The position numbers and the translations under genes were made by a program. A stretch of 27,808 nt of DNA from Muricomes sp049840515. GTDB lineage: Bacteria > Bacillota > Clostridia > Lachnospirales > Lachnospiraceae. This document shows, one piece after another, positions 1 through 5,812 of this stretch; position 1 is the stretch's first letter; the number at the start of each line of letters is the position of its first letter. The notes beneath the pieces were generated by a model. That model saw nothing but the letters and a program-made list of their open reading frames with translations, did not search any database and was not told the DNA's origin. The DNA is taken from NCBI GenBank assembly GCA_049840515.1, contig JASGKW010000028.1, forward strand, positions 1 to 27,808, given 5' to 3'.

Positions 1-66
1 ATAGCAAGGTCAATGGCCTGTGCGGTAATCTATTACTGGTTCTTTTAATTTTCCTGTAAACTTCAT
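1..66 (-). CDS. Phage early protein, N-terminal part only (window edge, probable frameshift)
   Basis: A leftward reading frame starts at an ATG at 66 and gives MKFTGKLKEPVIDYRTGH before a stop at 10-12. The opening resembles the N-terminus of a small protein common in early operons of clostridial phages, recalled from memory and without a known function to me. The stop is probably not the true end: adding one base to a CC pair near 14-15 would continue the frame as TGPLTLL out of the window. Neighbouring genes show the same kind of lesion. It follows the gene ending at 76 with nine bases between them, so it is part of the same operon. Confidence 0.4.
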
Positions 67-75
67 AATATCTAC

Positions 76-254
76 CTATTTAAACGGGGTTTCTTGTTCA
101 CTCTCATCTGGTATGTCCGTATCAATTGTTTCGGAGCAAACGGAACTCTACTATCCGTACAAGCAAGAGTGACCATCCATTTTATATAAGCGGAATGAAG
201 AACATCATCCATAGTCTTCCCACCATGATTTTTAATCGCTTGTTGTAAATTCAT
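76..254 (-). CDS. Small phage protein of unknown function (frameshifted)
   Basis: The ATG at 254 overlaps the stop of the upstream annealing-protein gene (ATGA), which implies translational coupling. As written, the frame runs 60 residues to 72 with a basic, unlikely tail. If the AAA at 138-140 (plus strand) were AAAA, the frame would instead end at 76 with an acidic tail SETIDTDIPDESEQETPFK, far more typical of a phage early protein. I therefore place the real end at 76 and the restored length at about 59 residues. No domain is recognised. Confidence 0.5.
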
Positions 255-768
255 GCCGGTTCTTGTTTTCCTGCTGCGTCCCGCAACAACTTCTTTTCGG
301 TTTCATTTATTTTCCGGTCATCATTTTTTTCATCAGGTTCATTCTGGTTATATTTAGTTTTGTCCGACTCAAAATAAACATCTGCCCCAACTCCCAACTG
401 TTTACATGCAACTGATATAGCATTTGTTGTAGCCATCTTGTAGCATTCATCAGAAACGAATACACCACTTTTTTCAACAGTTGCGCTAACTCACCACTTC
501 CAGAAATTGGCATTGACCATTTATCACCATATTTTACATATAGCTCTATATCAACAAATGCTGCATATTCATTCCCTACCTGCTCAATCCATTCTTTCAC
601 CGGCTTGTAATACCATCCAGCACCACAGGGACCAAATTCTTCTGTCAACATTTTAATTCGCCACATCGGATTGATGTCAGTAAATCCATTTATGCGGCCA
701 CCCTTTATTTTTCTCTTTGCCTCCTCTGGAACAGCACGGAATTTCTCGTATAAAGCAAGGTTTTCCAT
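251..768 (-). CDS. Phage single-strand annealing protein, DUF1071/Sak-like (frameshifted)
   Basis: This protein would bind single-stranded DNA and promote strand annealing during phage recombination. The N-terminal block includes GGRINGFTDINPMWRIKML and FGPCGAGWYYK. A second block in another frame reads CYKMATTNAISVACKQLG followed by GVGADVYFESDKTKY. The two blocks are collinear in DUF1071-type phage recombination proteins as I recall them. They are joined if the T6 run at 469-474 (plus strand) is lengthened by one base, which gives about 172 residues. The gene lies between the DUF1351 gene and a coupled small gene, the usual early recombination module. The family call is from memory. The frame break is seen directly and may be a sequencing error. 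Confidence 0.72.
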
Positions 769-1692
769 TACACATCTTTCCTCTCAAAATACACACCCAG
801 ACTATTCAACGCCATTTCAATTTCAGTGATTTCATCTGGTGTCGCAACCACAGTATATACTACCCTTAGAGACTCCTTTGAAGACAATGGGGCAGCTTCT
901 ACCTCATTAACTTTTGTAATCTCAGAAATGACATTCTGTTTTGTTCTCGTTTTGAATCTGTTCTTCTTTTTGGATGCGGAGCCTCTCATCTTGTCTGACA
1001 CGTTCTATTTCTGCCTGCCTCTGCCTTTCTGCCTGTTTCTCCTGTTCTTCTTGCTGCTCCTTCAAAATAGCAGCTTTGGTAGTCTCGTAATCATTTATAT
1101 ACTTAATTGCACCAGCAAGATACCGATTGTTCATGTATAGGTTTAATGCTTTTCCCGTCACATCGGAAGTCATGGAGGATATGACAGCGATATCATCACT
1201 GGTCTTTTTGGCTATCTCTTCAATCTCTTCCTTGATTGACTTCATGGCTGTAGTTGCATTAGTCCACTTGGAGCCGTATATGACCTCAAGAGGTATGTAA
1301 TCTGCTAGGGTTCATCGACAATACTGTTATAAGCATCCTGAATCTCTTTCTTCCTCTCTCGGACACGGTTATCCTCAAATACTTTCAATTGCCCATCTAT
1401 CAGAAGAATAGGCTGATCAATCAGCGAAATAAGGCGGTTGACAGCATCATGGAAAACTTCATATGGTTCCATAAACTGCTTTTTCGCTTCCCTGTCCCGG
1501 TCAATCACTGCCTTTTTCAGTTTCCGCAGATAAGCCAAATCATCCTTACCCTTTTTCTTTGTCACCTCAGTAAGTTCCTTAGTTTCATATTCTTTCTTCA
1601 TAGATTCTGCCAACTGTCTTTCCAGTCTGGCAGAATCTATTTGGAATATTTCGCCCTGGTTTCTGTACTACATCAAACTGTAATCCGTTCAT
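768..1692 (-). CDS. DUF1351 family phage protein (three frameshifts)
   Basis: The reading frame is interrupted three times but is collinear throughout. MNGLQFDVVQKPG starts at 1692. A GGG run at 1654-1656 (seen as CCC on the plus strand) appears one base too long. A run at 1308-1310 appears one base too short. A run of four at 939-942 appears one base too long. Restoring these gives about 307 residues: an N-terminal segment with DDLAYLRKLKKAVIDRDREA, a YIPLEVIYG motif, a long charged coiled coil (ILKEQQEEQEKQAERQ) and a C-terminal domain ending LNSLGVYFERKDV. This order matches DUF1351 proteins, which accompany phage annealing proteins; their exact role is unknown. A good ribosome site, GGAGG, precedes 1692. 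The stop overlaps the next gene's start near 768. Confidence 0.72.
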
Positions 1693-1733
1693 TTTGTATA
1701 TCCTCCAATTCTTCTATGTACTCAAAAATATTG

Positions 1734-1867
1734 TTATAGCACGCCCTTTGGGCTGTCTTTCTCCGGCACCATCTTCCTACGCTTCCTTTCGACCACGCAG
1801 TCACAGTCTTCGCTGGGGTCAAGGTGCGCCCGCATTCATCACATATATAATTGTTATACATATTCAT
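1734..1867 (-). CDS. Small zinc-ribbon phage protein (frameshifted)
   Basis: The start at 1867 (or the in-frame ATG at 1861) gives YNNYICDECGRTL. As written the frame then becomes an implausible basic tail. Adding one base near 1820 continues it as DPSEDCDCVVERKRRK, restoring a CxxC...CxC metal-binding pattern and ending at 1734 after about 44 residues. Short proteins with a CDxCG...LDPGExCDC pattern are common in Firmicutes phage early operons. The start overlaps the stop of the upstream gene at 1854. Function is unknown; structural zinc binding is inferred from the cysteines. Confidence 0.5.
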
Positions 1868-2075
1868 CACCTACACTCTTTGTCCAATTCTCAGAATAGA
1901 ACCATTCCATAATCATTTCAGAGAACTGTTCTATATCCTCACTGTTTTGTGCCAATTCAAGAAATGTCTCCTGCTCCTCTATCGTCCCATTAAGGCACCT
2001 CTCGCAAGCATAGGAGAAAGCATCCTCTTGTCGGACAGTCAGGCCGGCTTCTCTTCCTACTCCGGTGTACAGCAT
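1854..2075 (-). CDS. Hypothetical phage protein (73 aa)
   Basis: The start MLYTGVGREAG at 2075 was chosen because AGGAGG lies seven bases upstream. A longer frame reaching back to 2159 would overlap the previous gene by about 100 bases and lacks such a site. The product is acidic, with helical-looking segments around ETFLELAQNSEDIEQFSEM. No domain is recognised. It overlaps its upstream neighbour by 19 bases and the zinc-ribbon gene by 14, so it sits in a compact early operon. Confidence 0.5.
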   Translation of the reverse strand: MLYTGVGREAGLTVRQEDAFSYACERCLNGTIEEQETFLELAQNSEDIEQFSEMIMEWFYSENWTKSVGDEYV

Positions 2076-2347
2076 AGCCTGTCCTCCTTGATTCTTCTCA
2101 GCAGTCTTTTCAAGTGTCTTTCGCATTCCAAATAATCTTGCGGCTCTTTCGAAAGACAATGAACTACCAAATCATACCCCTTGCCTTCTTCAAACCCATT
2201 TTCCGCAATCCAAACGATGGCAGGATGTCCATAATTGGATGTCTCAAGGTGTATATAGGGAAAACCCTCTTCACCTTTTCCTTTAGACTGGATTTCCATA
2301 CAAAGATTAAATATCTTATGGATGGCTTTCTTATCTTCTTTCTGCAT
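2057..2347 (-). CDS. Hypothetical phage protein (96 aa)
   Basis: The start MQKEDKKAIHKIF at 2347 was chosen because a GGAGGG ribosome site lies nine bases upstream. An ATG at 2404 opens the same frame but has no such site. The protein has a mixed alpha/beta look (YIHLETSNYGHPAIVWIAENG, KGYDLVVHCLS) and a basic helical C-terminus (ECERHLKRLLRRIKEDR). No family is recognised. It is probably the first well-formed gene after the small membrane peptide in this leftward operon. Confidence 0.5.
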   Translation of the reverse strand: MQKEDKKAIHKIFNLCMEIQSKGKGEEGFPYIHLETSNYGHPAIVWIAENGFEEGKGYDLVVHCLSKEPQDYLECERHLKRLLRRIKEDRLCCTPE

Positions 2348-2397
2348 ATTTACATTTCCCTCCATTTCTGTTGAAAATAAAGTTGTTAAATTATCTA

Positions 2398-2435
2398 AGT
2401 GCACTTACAGGGCTGTTACCCTAGTGCGCTTTTTT
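2398..2435 (+). terminator. Rightward terminator-like hairpin inside the leftward operon
   Basis: AGTGCA at 2398-2403 pairs with TGCGCT at 2425-2430 (one G-U), and CAGGG pairs with CCCT inside, followed by six T on the plus strand. The orientation fits termination of rightward transcripts. Genes on both sides run leftward, so it may limit antisense transcription or simply form a hairpin in the leftward mRNA. Confidence 0.4.
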
Positions 2436-2526
2436 ATGCTATTTTTGCAACAACTACATAGGTTATACTCCAAACCACAAAGGCTGTTGCCACCTTTAGC
2501 AGTTCAAGCTTGTACCGCCTTGGCAT
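2434..2526 (-). CDS. Putative 30-residue membrane peptide
   Basis: An ATG at 2526 opens MPRRYKLELLKVATAFVVW followed by a hydrophobic stretch ending KIA, with a stop at 2434-2436. Basic N-terminal residues followed by about 18 hydrophobic residues predict one membrane helix. It fills the gap between the HTH gene and the 96-residue gene. No strong ribosome site is visible directly upstream, so expression is uncertain. Function unknown. Confidence 0.35.
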   Translation of the reverse strand: MPRRYKLELLKVATAFVVWSITYVVVAKIA

Positions 2527-2540
2527 GTCCCGTATTCTTC

Positions 2541-2735
2541 TCACCGAATCTCACCTCCCACCGGATATGAGTTGATGAATCGTTCCAAATCTATCCCTTT
2601 TATTTTTTTACTTCCAAGAATGACATAGGGAAGCTTTCCTGAATTTATGAGGGAATACACCTCATTCGGGTTTACCTTTAGAATCTTTGCCGCCTCTGGA
2701 ATCCTGTAAAGCGGCTGATACTGTATCACTGGCAT
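2541..2735 (-). CDS. Excisionase-like helix-turn-helix protein
   Basis: The start MPVIQYQPLYRIPEAAKIL at 2735 has AGGAGG eight bases upstream; an earlier in-frame ATG at 2765 lacks one. The 64-residue product has the MerR/excisionase-like winged-helix pattern: RIPEAAKILKVNPNEVYSLI followed by a GKLPYVILGSKKIKGIDLERF wing and helix. Such proteins bind DNA as excisionases or small regulators. Its position far from the integrase and at the head of the leftward genes suggests a regulator or a replication accessory protein, but this is not resolved. Confidence 0.6.
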   Translation of the reverse strand: MPVIQYQPLYRIPEAAKILKVNPNEVYSLINSGKLPYVILGSKKIKGIDLERFINSYPVGGEIR

Positions 2736-2748
2736 TTGATTCACCTCC

Positions 2749-2777
2749 TTGTTATTTTCTTCCAATTCTCCTATAAT
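2749..2777 (+). promoter_or_regulatory. Rightward promoter for the 2832 gene
   Basis: TTGTTA at 2749-2754 and a perfect TATAAT at 2772-2777 are separated by 17 bases on the plus strand. Transcription would start near 2784 and read into the rightward gene at 2832. Confidence 0.55.
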
Positions 2778-2781
2778 CTAA

Positions 2782-2806
2782 GTACAGGCTTGTGGGAGCC
2801 GAGTAC
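2782..2806. promoter_or_regulatory. Interrupted inverted repeat, possible operator
   Basis: GTAC-x-GGCT at one side mirrors AGCC-xx-GTAC at the other around a short loop. It overlaps the predicted start of the rightward transcript and lies between divergent genes at 2735 and 2832, a good place for a repressor to act. No binding protein can be named. Confidence 0.35.
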
Positions 2807-2831
2807 ATAAGAAAGGAGTCCAGAAGTTACA

Positions 2832-3110
2832 ATGCTAAAATCAAAACGAATAAAGTTAGAAGTTGAAAATATCCACCGCATGGGGATTGCTTTTGCATCT
2901 GCCAGGATGCAGGACCATAAGTACCCAGCGGACATCGAATCGGATGAGCTTATTGATATGAGGTATTCCAACTTCCTTACCGACTATGCGTACATAATCG
3001 CAAAGTATCAAAAAGCATCCCAAAATGATTCGTCTAATATTTCAAAGTCTATTGGAAAATCCCTTAATGTTTCACTCACGTTATTTGATTCGTTGTTCAA
3101 AATCAATTAG
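2832..3110 (+). CDS. Hypothetical phage protein read against the early operon
   Basis: This is a 92-residue product starting MLKSKRIKLEVENIHRMG, with AAGGAG upstream at a somewhat long spacing of 13 bases. It is rightward while flanking genes are leftward, and a near-consensus promoter sits at 2749-2777. It ends back to back with the leftward gene whose stop is at 3111. Sequence is mostly polar and helical (NDSSNISKSIGKSLNVSLTL), with no recognised domain. An isolated counter-oriented gene near a repressor region may have a regulatory or immunity role, but that is only inferred from position. Confidence 0.5.
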   Translation: MLKSKRIKLEVENIHRMGIAFASARMQDHKYPADIESDELIDMRYSNFLTDYAYIIAKYQKASQNDSSNISKSIGKSLNVSLTLFDSLFKIN

Positions 3111-3359
3111 CTAGTTGCAAGGGGTACTGGGTGCATTCTCAATCATCTTATTTAATATTGCTAAATCGTGTTCGAGTATATCGCTTACGCTAAGTCCCTT
3201 GTCTTCTTCGGAAACCCGGCGTTCACCCTCTACTTTAGCCACTGCTTTAGCTACTTTTTTTCCGTCAATATCAATATTGACACAGAACTCCTTGCTACCG
3301 TTCATGGCTTGGAGTTCTTTTCTTATCAGTACCAACTCTTGATAAATCTTTTTCAGCAT
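3111..3359 (-). CDS. Hypothetical phage protein (82 aa)
   Basis: The start MLKKIYQELVLIRKELQ at 3359 is preceded by GGAGGAGG eight bases upstream, a strong ribosome site. An N-terminal amphipathic helix is followed by VNIDIDGKKVAKAVAKVEGE, a short beta hairpin-like segment seen in many small phage proteins. No domain name can be given. It is likely cotranscribed with the 3540 gene from the leftward promoter at 3571-3599. Confidence 0.5.
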   Translation of the reverse strand: MLKKIYQELVLIRKELQAMNGSKEFCVNIDIDGKKVAKAVAKVEGERRVSEEDKGLSVSDILEHDLAILNKMIENAPSTPCN

Positions 3360-3375
3360 CTCTCACACCTCCTCC

Positions 3376-3540
3376 CTATCCCGCCCTTTTTGTTTCCTGC
3401 TGGGGCTTTTCTTTTTCTTTCTCTGCAATATTAGCTCCTATTAAAATTCCTTTTATTTGAAGCTTTTGTTCCGTCGATGCAGATTTTAGCAAAATTGATA
3501 TTTCTTCTGTGAGAAGTTTTGCCTCGTCTTTATTAAACAT
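3376..3540 (-). CDS. Hypothetical phage protein, first gene of the early transcript (54 aa)
   Basis: The start MFNKDEAKLLTEEISILLK at 3540 follows a GGTGAGG-like ribosome site. The product is a small charged helical protein (ASTEQKLQIKGILIGANIAE) with a lysine-rich tail. It is the first gene behind the consensus leftward promoter at 3571-3599, the position of Cro-like or small early proteins, but no HTH is visible. Function unknown. Confidence 0.45.
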   Translation of the reverse strand: MFNKDEAKLLTEEISILLKSASTEQKLQIKGILIGANIAEKEKEKPQQETKRAG

Positions 3541-3570
3541 TACCTCACCGCCTTTCTGTGTTATAAGCAC

Positions 3571-3599
3571 ATTATATTCCTTTATATTGGTGTTGTCAA
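3571..3599 (-). promoter_or_regulatory. Leftward early promoter
   Basis: On the minus strand a perfect TTGACA (3594-3599) and a perfect TATAAT (3571-3576) are separated by 17 bases. The -35 hexamer lies inside the operator at 3590-3602, so repressor binding would block it directly. Confidence 0.8.
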
Positions 3600-3602
3600 T
3601 AC
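3590..3602. promoter_or_regulatory. Repressor operator 1
   Basis: GTGTTGTCAATAC is a 13-base palindrome around a central base with one mismatch. It covers the leftward -35 hexamer and its centre lies 30 bp from the matching operator at 3620-3632. Confidence 0.65.
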
Positions 3603-3619
3603 ATTTTTATTTCTTTTTT

Positions 3620-3632
3620 GTGTTGACAACAC
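3620..3632. promoter_or_regulatory. Repressor operator 2
   Basis: GTGTTGACAACAC is a perfect 13-base palindrome around one central base. It covers the rightward -35 hexamer of the repressor gene itself, implying autoregulation. Confidence 0.7.
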
Positions 3633-3651
3633 ACAAGTTTTATGGTATTCT
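3623..3651 (+). promoter_or_regulatory. Rightward promoter of the repressor gene
   Basis: A perfect TTGACA (3623-3628) and TATTCT (3646-3651) are separated by 17 bases, leading into the repressor start at 3676. Confidence 0.75.
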
Positions 3652-3675
3652 ATATCAAGAAAGGGGTGACAGAAA

Positions 3676-4050
3676 TTGGAAATAACCGAAAGAATAAAAC
3701 AGATTCGTGAAGATACAGGATTGTCACAAGAGGCTTTTGGTGAAAAAATGGGTGTGAGCCGTGGCGTAATCATGAATATAGAATATGGCAGAATATCAGA
3801 GGTAAAAGAATATGTAATAAGAGCTATTTGCCGAGAATATAAAGTTAGTTATTTTTGGCTGAAGGATGGCATGGGAGAACCATACATAGGCGTTCCAGAT
3901 ATCATATTGGATGAAGCTGTAGAAAAGTACGAGTTGGATGATTCTGACCGCGGGTTAATTGAGGGATATGTAAAACTTGACCCTAAAATAAGGGATGCAA
4001 TAAAGGCCTATCTTTCTGAAGCGTTAGCGAAAGAAAAAACGCCGGAATAA
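3676..4050 (+). CDS. Phage repressor, XRE family HTH protein
   Basis: This is a CI-like regulator predicted to hold the lysogenic state by binding the palindromes at 3590-3632. Residues 1-60 form a classic HTH_XRE domain (RIKQIREDTGLSQEAFGEKM, then GVSRGVIMNIEYG). The C-terminal part (DDSDRGLIEGYVKLDPKIRD) is short and helical and would serve dimerisation. At 124 residues it lacks a LexA-like self-cleaving peptidase domain, so induction must work by another route. The start is TTG at 3676, with AAGGGGTG upstream. No methionine codon starts closer to the promoter. Confidence 0.85.
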   Translation: MEITERIKQIREDTGLSQEAFGEKMGVSRGVIMNIEYGRISEVKEYVIRAICREYKVSYFWLKDGMGEPYIGVPDIILDEAVEKYELDDSDRGLIEGYVKLDPKIRDAIKAYLSEALAKEKTPE

Positions 4051-4058
4051 CTCCGGCG
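4034..4058 (-). terminator. Leftward terminator at the repressor 3' end
   Basis: CGCCGGA and TCCGGCG (4040-4046, 4052-4058) form a 7-bp stem followed on the minus strand by six T. It overlaps the repressor stop codon and would end the leftward transcript of the 4171 gene before it enters the repressor gene antisense. Confidence 0.65.
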
Positions 4059-4063
4059 CAATA

Positions 4064-4171
4064 CTAGATAAACAGGTAGTGGACAAATACAAAAATTCTA
4101 TGTAATTTTTTTGAATCTGTGATACTGTTTACCATTTGTACAATACATTTGACAAGTTCTTCATTACTCAT
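4064..4171 (-). CDS. Small phage protein (35 aa)
   Basis: The start MSNEELVKCIVQMVNSI at 4171 has GGAGGG seven bases upstream and was chosen over an upstream in-frame ATG at 4252 that lies within the promoter. The product ends KLHRIFVFVHYLFI. Short proteins of this pattern recur next to repressors in Firmicutes prophages in my recollection, without a known function. It has its own promoter at 4224-4252 and terminator at 4034-4058, so it is a complete one-gene transcription unit. Confidence 0.5.
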   Translation of the reverse strand: MSNEELVKCIVQMVNSITDSKKLHRIFVFVHYLFI

Positions 4172-4223
4172 AAGTTTTCCCTCCGTTTTTGCAAGAAACG
4201 TGTGTTCGAAATTCCTTGTATTG

Positions 4224-4252
4224 ATAATACTATGTTGAAAAGTAAAAATCAA
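4224..4252 (-). promoter_or_regulatory. Leftward promoter of the 35-residue gene
   Basis: On the minus strand TTGATT (4247-4252) and TATTAT (4224-4229) are 17 bases apart. The LexA-type box at 4263-4274 lies 11 bp upstream. Confidence 0.6.
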
Positions 4253-4262
4253 CAGCGAATAA

Positions 4263-4274
4263 GAACGTTTGTTC
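4263..4274. promoter_or_regulatory. LexA/DinR-type SOS box
   Basis: GAACGTTTGTTC fits the Gram-positive LexA pattern GAAC-N4-GTTC exactly in both half-sites. It lies just upstream of the promoter at 4224-4252. Confidence 0.45.
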
Positions 4275-4293
4275 CTTATTTTGTTTGTAAGTG

Positions 4294-4313
4294 TGTGGAT
4301 AAAATGTGGATAA
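4294..4313 (+). promoter_or_regulatory. Two tandem consensus DnaA boxes
   Basis: TGTGGATAA occurs exactly at 4294-4302 and again at 4305-4313, 11 bp apart and in the same orientation. It is the reverse complement of the DnaA consensus TTATCCACA. A strongly AT-rich stretch follows (4314-4372). Confidence 0.55.
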
Positions 4314-4390
4314 CTTTATTTTTTACATATTATCCCTTATATAATAGTAAACAATTACATATGAGGAAACTTATGGGTTTTTATGCAATC

Positions 4391-4406
4391 GTCCGCTATA
4401 GCGGAC
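4391..4406. repeat. 16-bp perfect palindrome
   Basis: GTCCGCTATAGCGGAC is fully self-complementary. It sits just past the stop of the leftward HTH gene at 4409. It has no T tract in either direction, so it is either a weak terminator or a protein site. Confidence 0.4.
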
Positions 4407-4408
4407 AC

Positions 4409-4612
4409 TTATTTATAATCAGACTCATATAAGCTCTCAATTTTAACTTTTAAGCCTGCCGCCAGTTTTTCCATAGTGTTCATTGTGGGGCTTTTATAAC
4501 TGTTCATTATTTCTTGTATGGTGGATTTTGATACCCCTGTCATTCGGGATACTTGGCGGATAGACAGATTTTTTTCATACATTATTTTATTCAATAATAT
4601 TTTCATGTGCAT
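4409..4612 (-). CDS. Small XRE family HTH regulator
   Basis: The 67-residue (or 65-residue) product is nearly all helix-turn-helix domain: KNLSIRQVSRMTGVSKSTIQ followed by EIMNSYKSPTMNTMEKLAAG. It would bind DNA as a dimer, and a Cro-like role opposite the 3676 repressor is possible. Two in-frame ATG codons at 4612 and 4606 are candidate starts and neither has a clear ribosome site. A possible promoter, TTGGAA-17-TACATA, lies so close upstream that the transcript could be nearly leaderless. Its 3' end faces the DnaA/LexA-box region. Confidence 0.7.
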   Translation of the reverse strand: MHMKILLNKIMYEKNLSIRQVSRMTGVSKSTIQEIMNSYKSPTMNTMEKLAAGLKVKIESLYESDYK

Positions 4613-4693
4613 ATTATGTACAAAGATTTTGATGTTATTCCAAAAGGATTAACATAGATGTGGGTTATTCAGTACAGAAGAAAAGAGGGGAAT

Positions 4694-5493
4694 ATGAAGA
4701 AGCGATTTTTAACATTTGTTTTGGTGGTGATAATGGCGATATCATTCACAGGTTGCTCAGAAAATGAAAGTGCAAGCGAAGATGATGCTCAAAAATATTA
4801 CTGGCAATCATTCTATGAAAAAGCTGATTATGAAAAATATAAAACTCCAGCATCCGAAAATGGTCTTGATGGTACATTGATATCTGTAGAAGGAACAATA
4901 ACGCAAATTTATCATGTAGAAGACGATGAAAACAAACTGGTTGGAATCATAATTAATGATGAAAACAAACATAATTGGATTTCACTAATGAATGTTGAAA
5001 ATAATGACATACCGGATGAAGGTGATAAGATTACCGCCTATATGGTTTATTTAGGAATTTCTTCCAACCACAATAATTATCCTTCTGGTGCTCTTATGCG
5101 TTATGTTTCGTGGATAGGTGATAATGATTGGCTCGGCATAAATAATATTATGATAGATAAAAATGTATATGCGTATTTAGCATATGAGGACAAACCCCCA
5201 TATATAGATAATTGGGACGTTGAAACAGAAGATAATATTGATTACTACAATATATACCTTGAATCAGATGTGAATTGGCCCGATATGGATGAGGATAAAC
5301 AGATTAGTTTAGCCAAAGAAACAATAAGGTATTTTAAAGATTCCTCATTTACCTCTTTTCACAAAGCTAATATTATGACAATTGATTCCAATGGGAACAG
5401 TGCCTTTTCTCTGACAATAAAAATGATGCAATAAGAGTATATAAGAATGGAGTATTGGACTATGATTATGACTCTTATAAGGAAGATAAATAA
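4694..5493 (+). CDS. Prophage lipoprotein (frameshifted near the 3' end)
   Basis: The start MKKRFLTF at 4694 follows AGAGGGG at close spacing; an ATG at 4658 is in frame but would spoil the signal peptide. Residues 1-20 form a lipoprotein signal with FTGC at the cleavage site, so Cys21 would be lipidated and the protein anchored outside the membrane. The segment LDGTLISVEGTITQIYHVE has an OB-fold look (low confidence). As written the frame stops at 5434. Lengthening the A5 run at 5419-5423 by one base continues it as NDAIRVYKNGVLDYDYDSYK and on to a stop at 5493 (about 266 residues). Its place between repressor and integrase is typical of lysogenic-conversion or superinfection-immunity genes. 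Confidence 0.65.
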
Positions 5494-5513
5494 AAAACGC
5501 AAGGAGGTATCAG

Positions 5514-5663
5514 ATGATATCAACAAACAAATACCTTAAGCTACTTGCTGCTGACGATGCGGAAGTAAAAGAAATCATAGCTAAATTGTCAGAGGATGAT
5601 GCGAAAGAATTGCTAGAGCGATTAATTAATCATATGAACAAAGAGCGACAACCAGAACAATAA
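5514..5663 (+). CDS. Small helical phage protein (49 aa)
   Basis: The ATG at 5514 has a perfect AAGGAGG six bases upstream. The product MISTNKYLKLLAADDAEVKE continues as a charged helical protein ending NHMNKERQPEQ. No domain is recognised. It follows the lipoprotein by 20 bases and likely shares its transcript. Confidence 0.55.
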   Translation: MISTNKYLKLLAADDAEVKEIIAKLSEDDAKELLERLINHMNKERQPEQ

Positions 5664-5664
5664 A

Positions 5665-5781
5665 AACCGCCCGGTACTACCAATACCGAACGGTTCAACA
5701 TACCCGAAGATATGCATACAAAAACACATATACATTGTATCATCTTCGGTGACGGTCTGCAAGAGACAGGCTGTCTTTTTT
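5665..5781. promoter_or_regulatory. Three hairpins ahead of the integrase
   Basis: Hairpin one (5665-5695) pairs AACCG with CGGTT and GGTA with TACC; read leftward it is followed by five T. Hairpin two pairs CCGAAGAT (5704-5711) with ATCTTCGG (5742-5749) across a 30-base loop. Hairpin three (5764-5776) pairs AGACA with TGTCT and is followed by a T run, resembling a short rightward terminator. Together they would lower readthrough into the integrase. Confidence 0.4.
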
Positions 5782-5812
5782 ATACGAAAAAATAAGGAAA
5801 GAGGGAGATGTT

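Noticed and set aside
4658..4693. Upstream ATG at 4658 as lipoprotein start
   Set aside because: It would add twelve residues ahead of a clean lipoprotein signal peptide, and the ribosome site lies before 4694.
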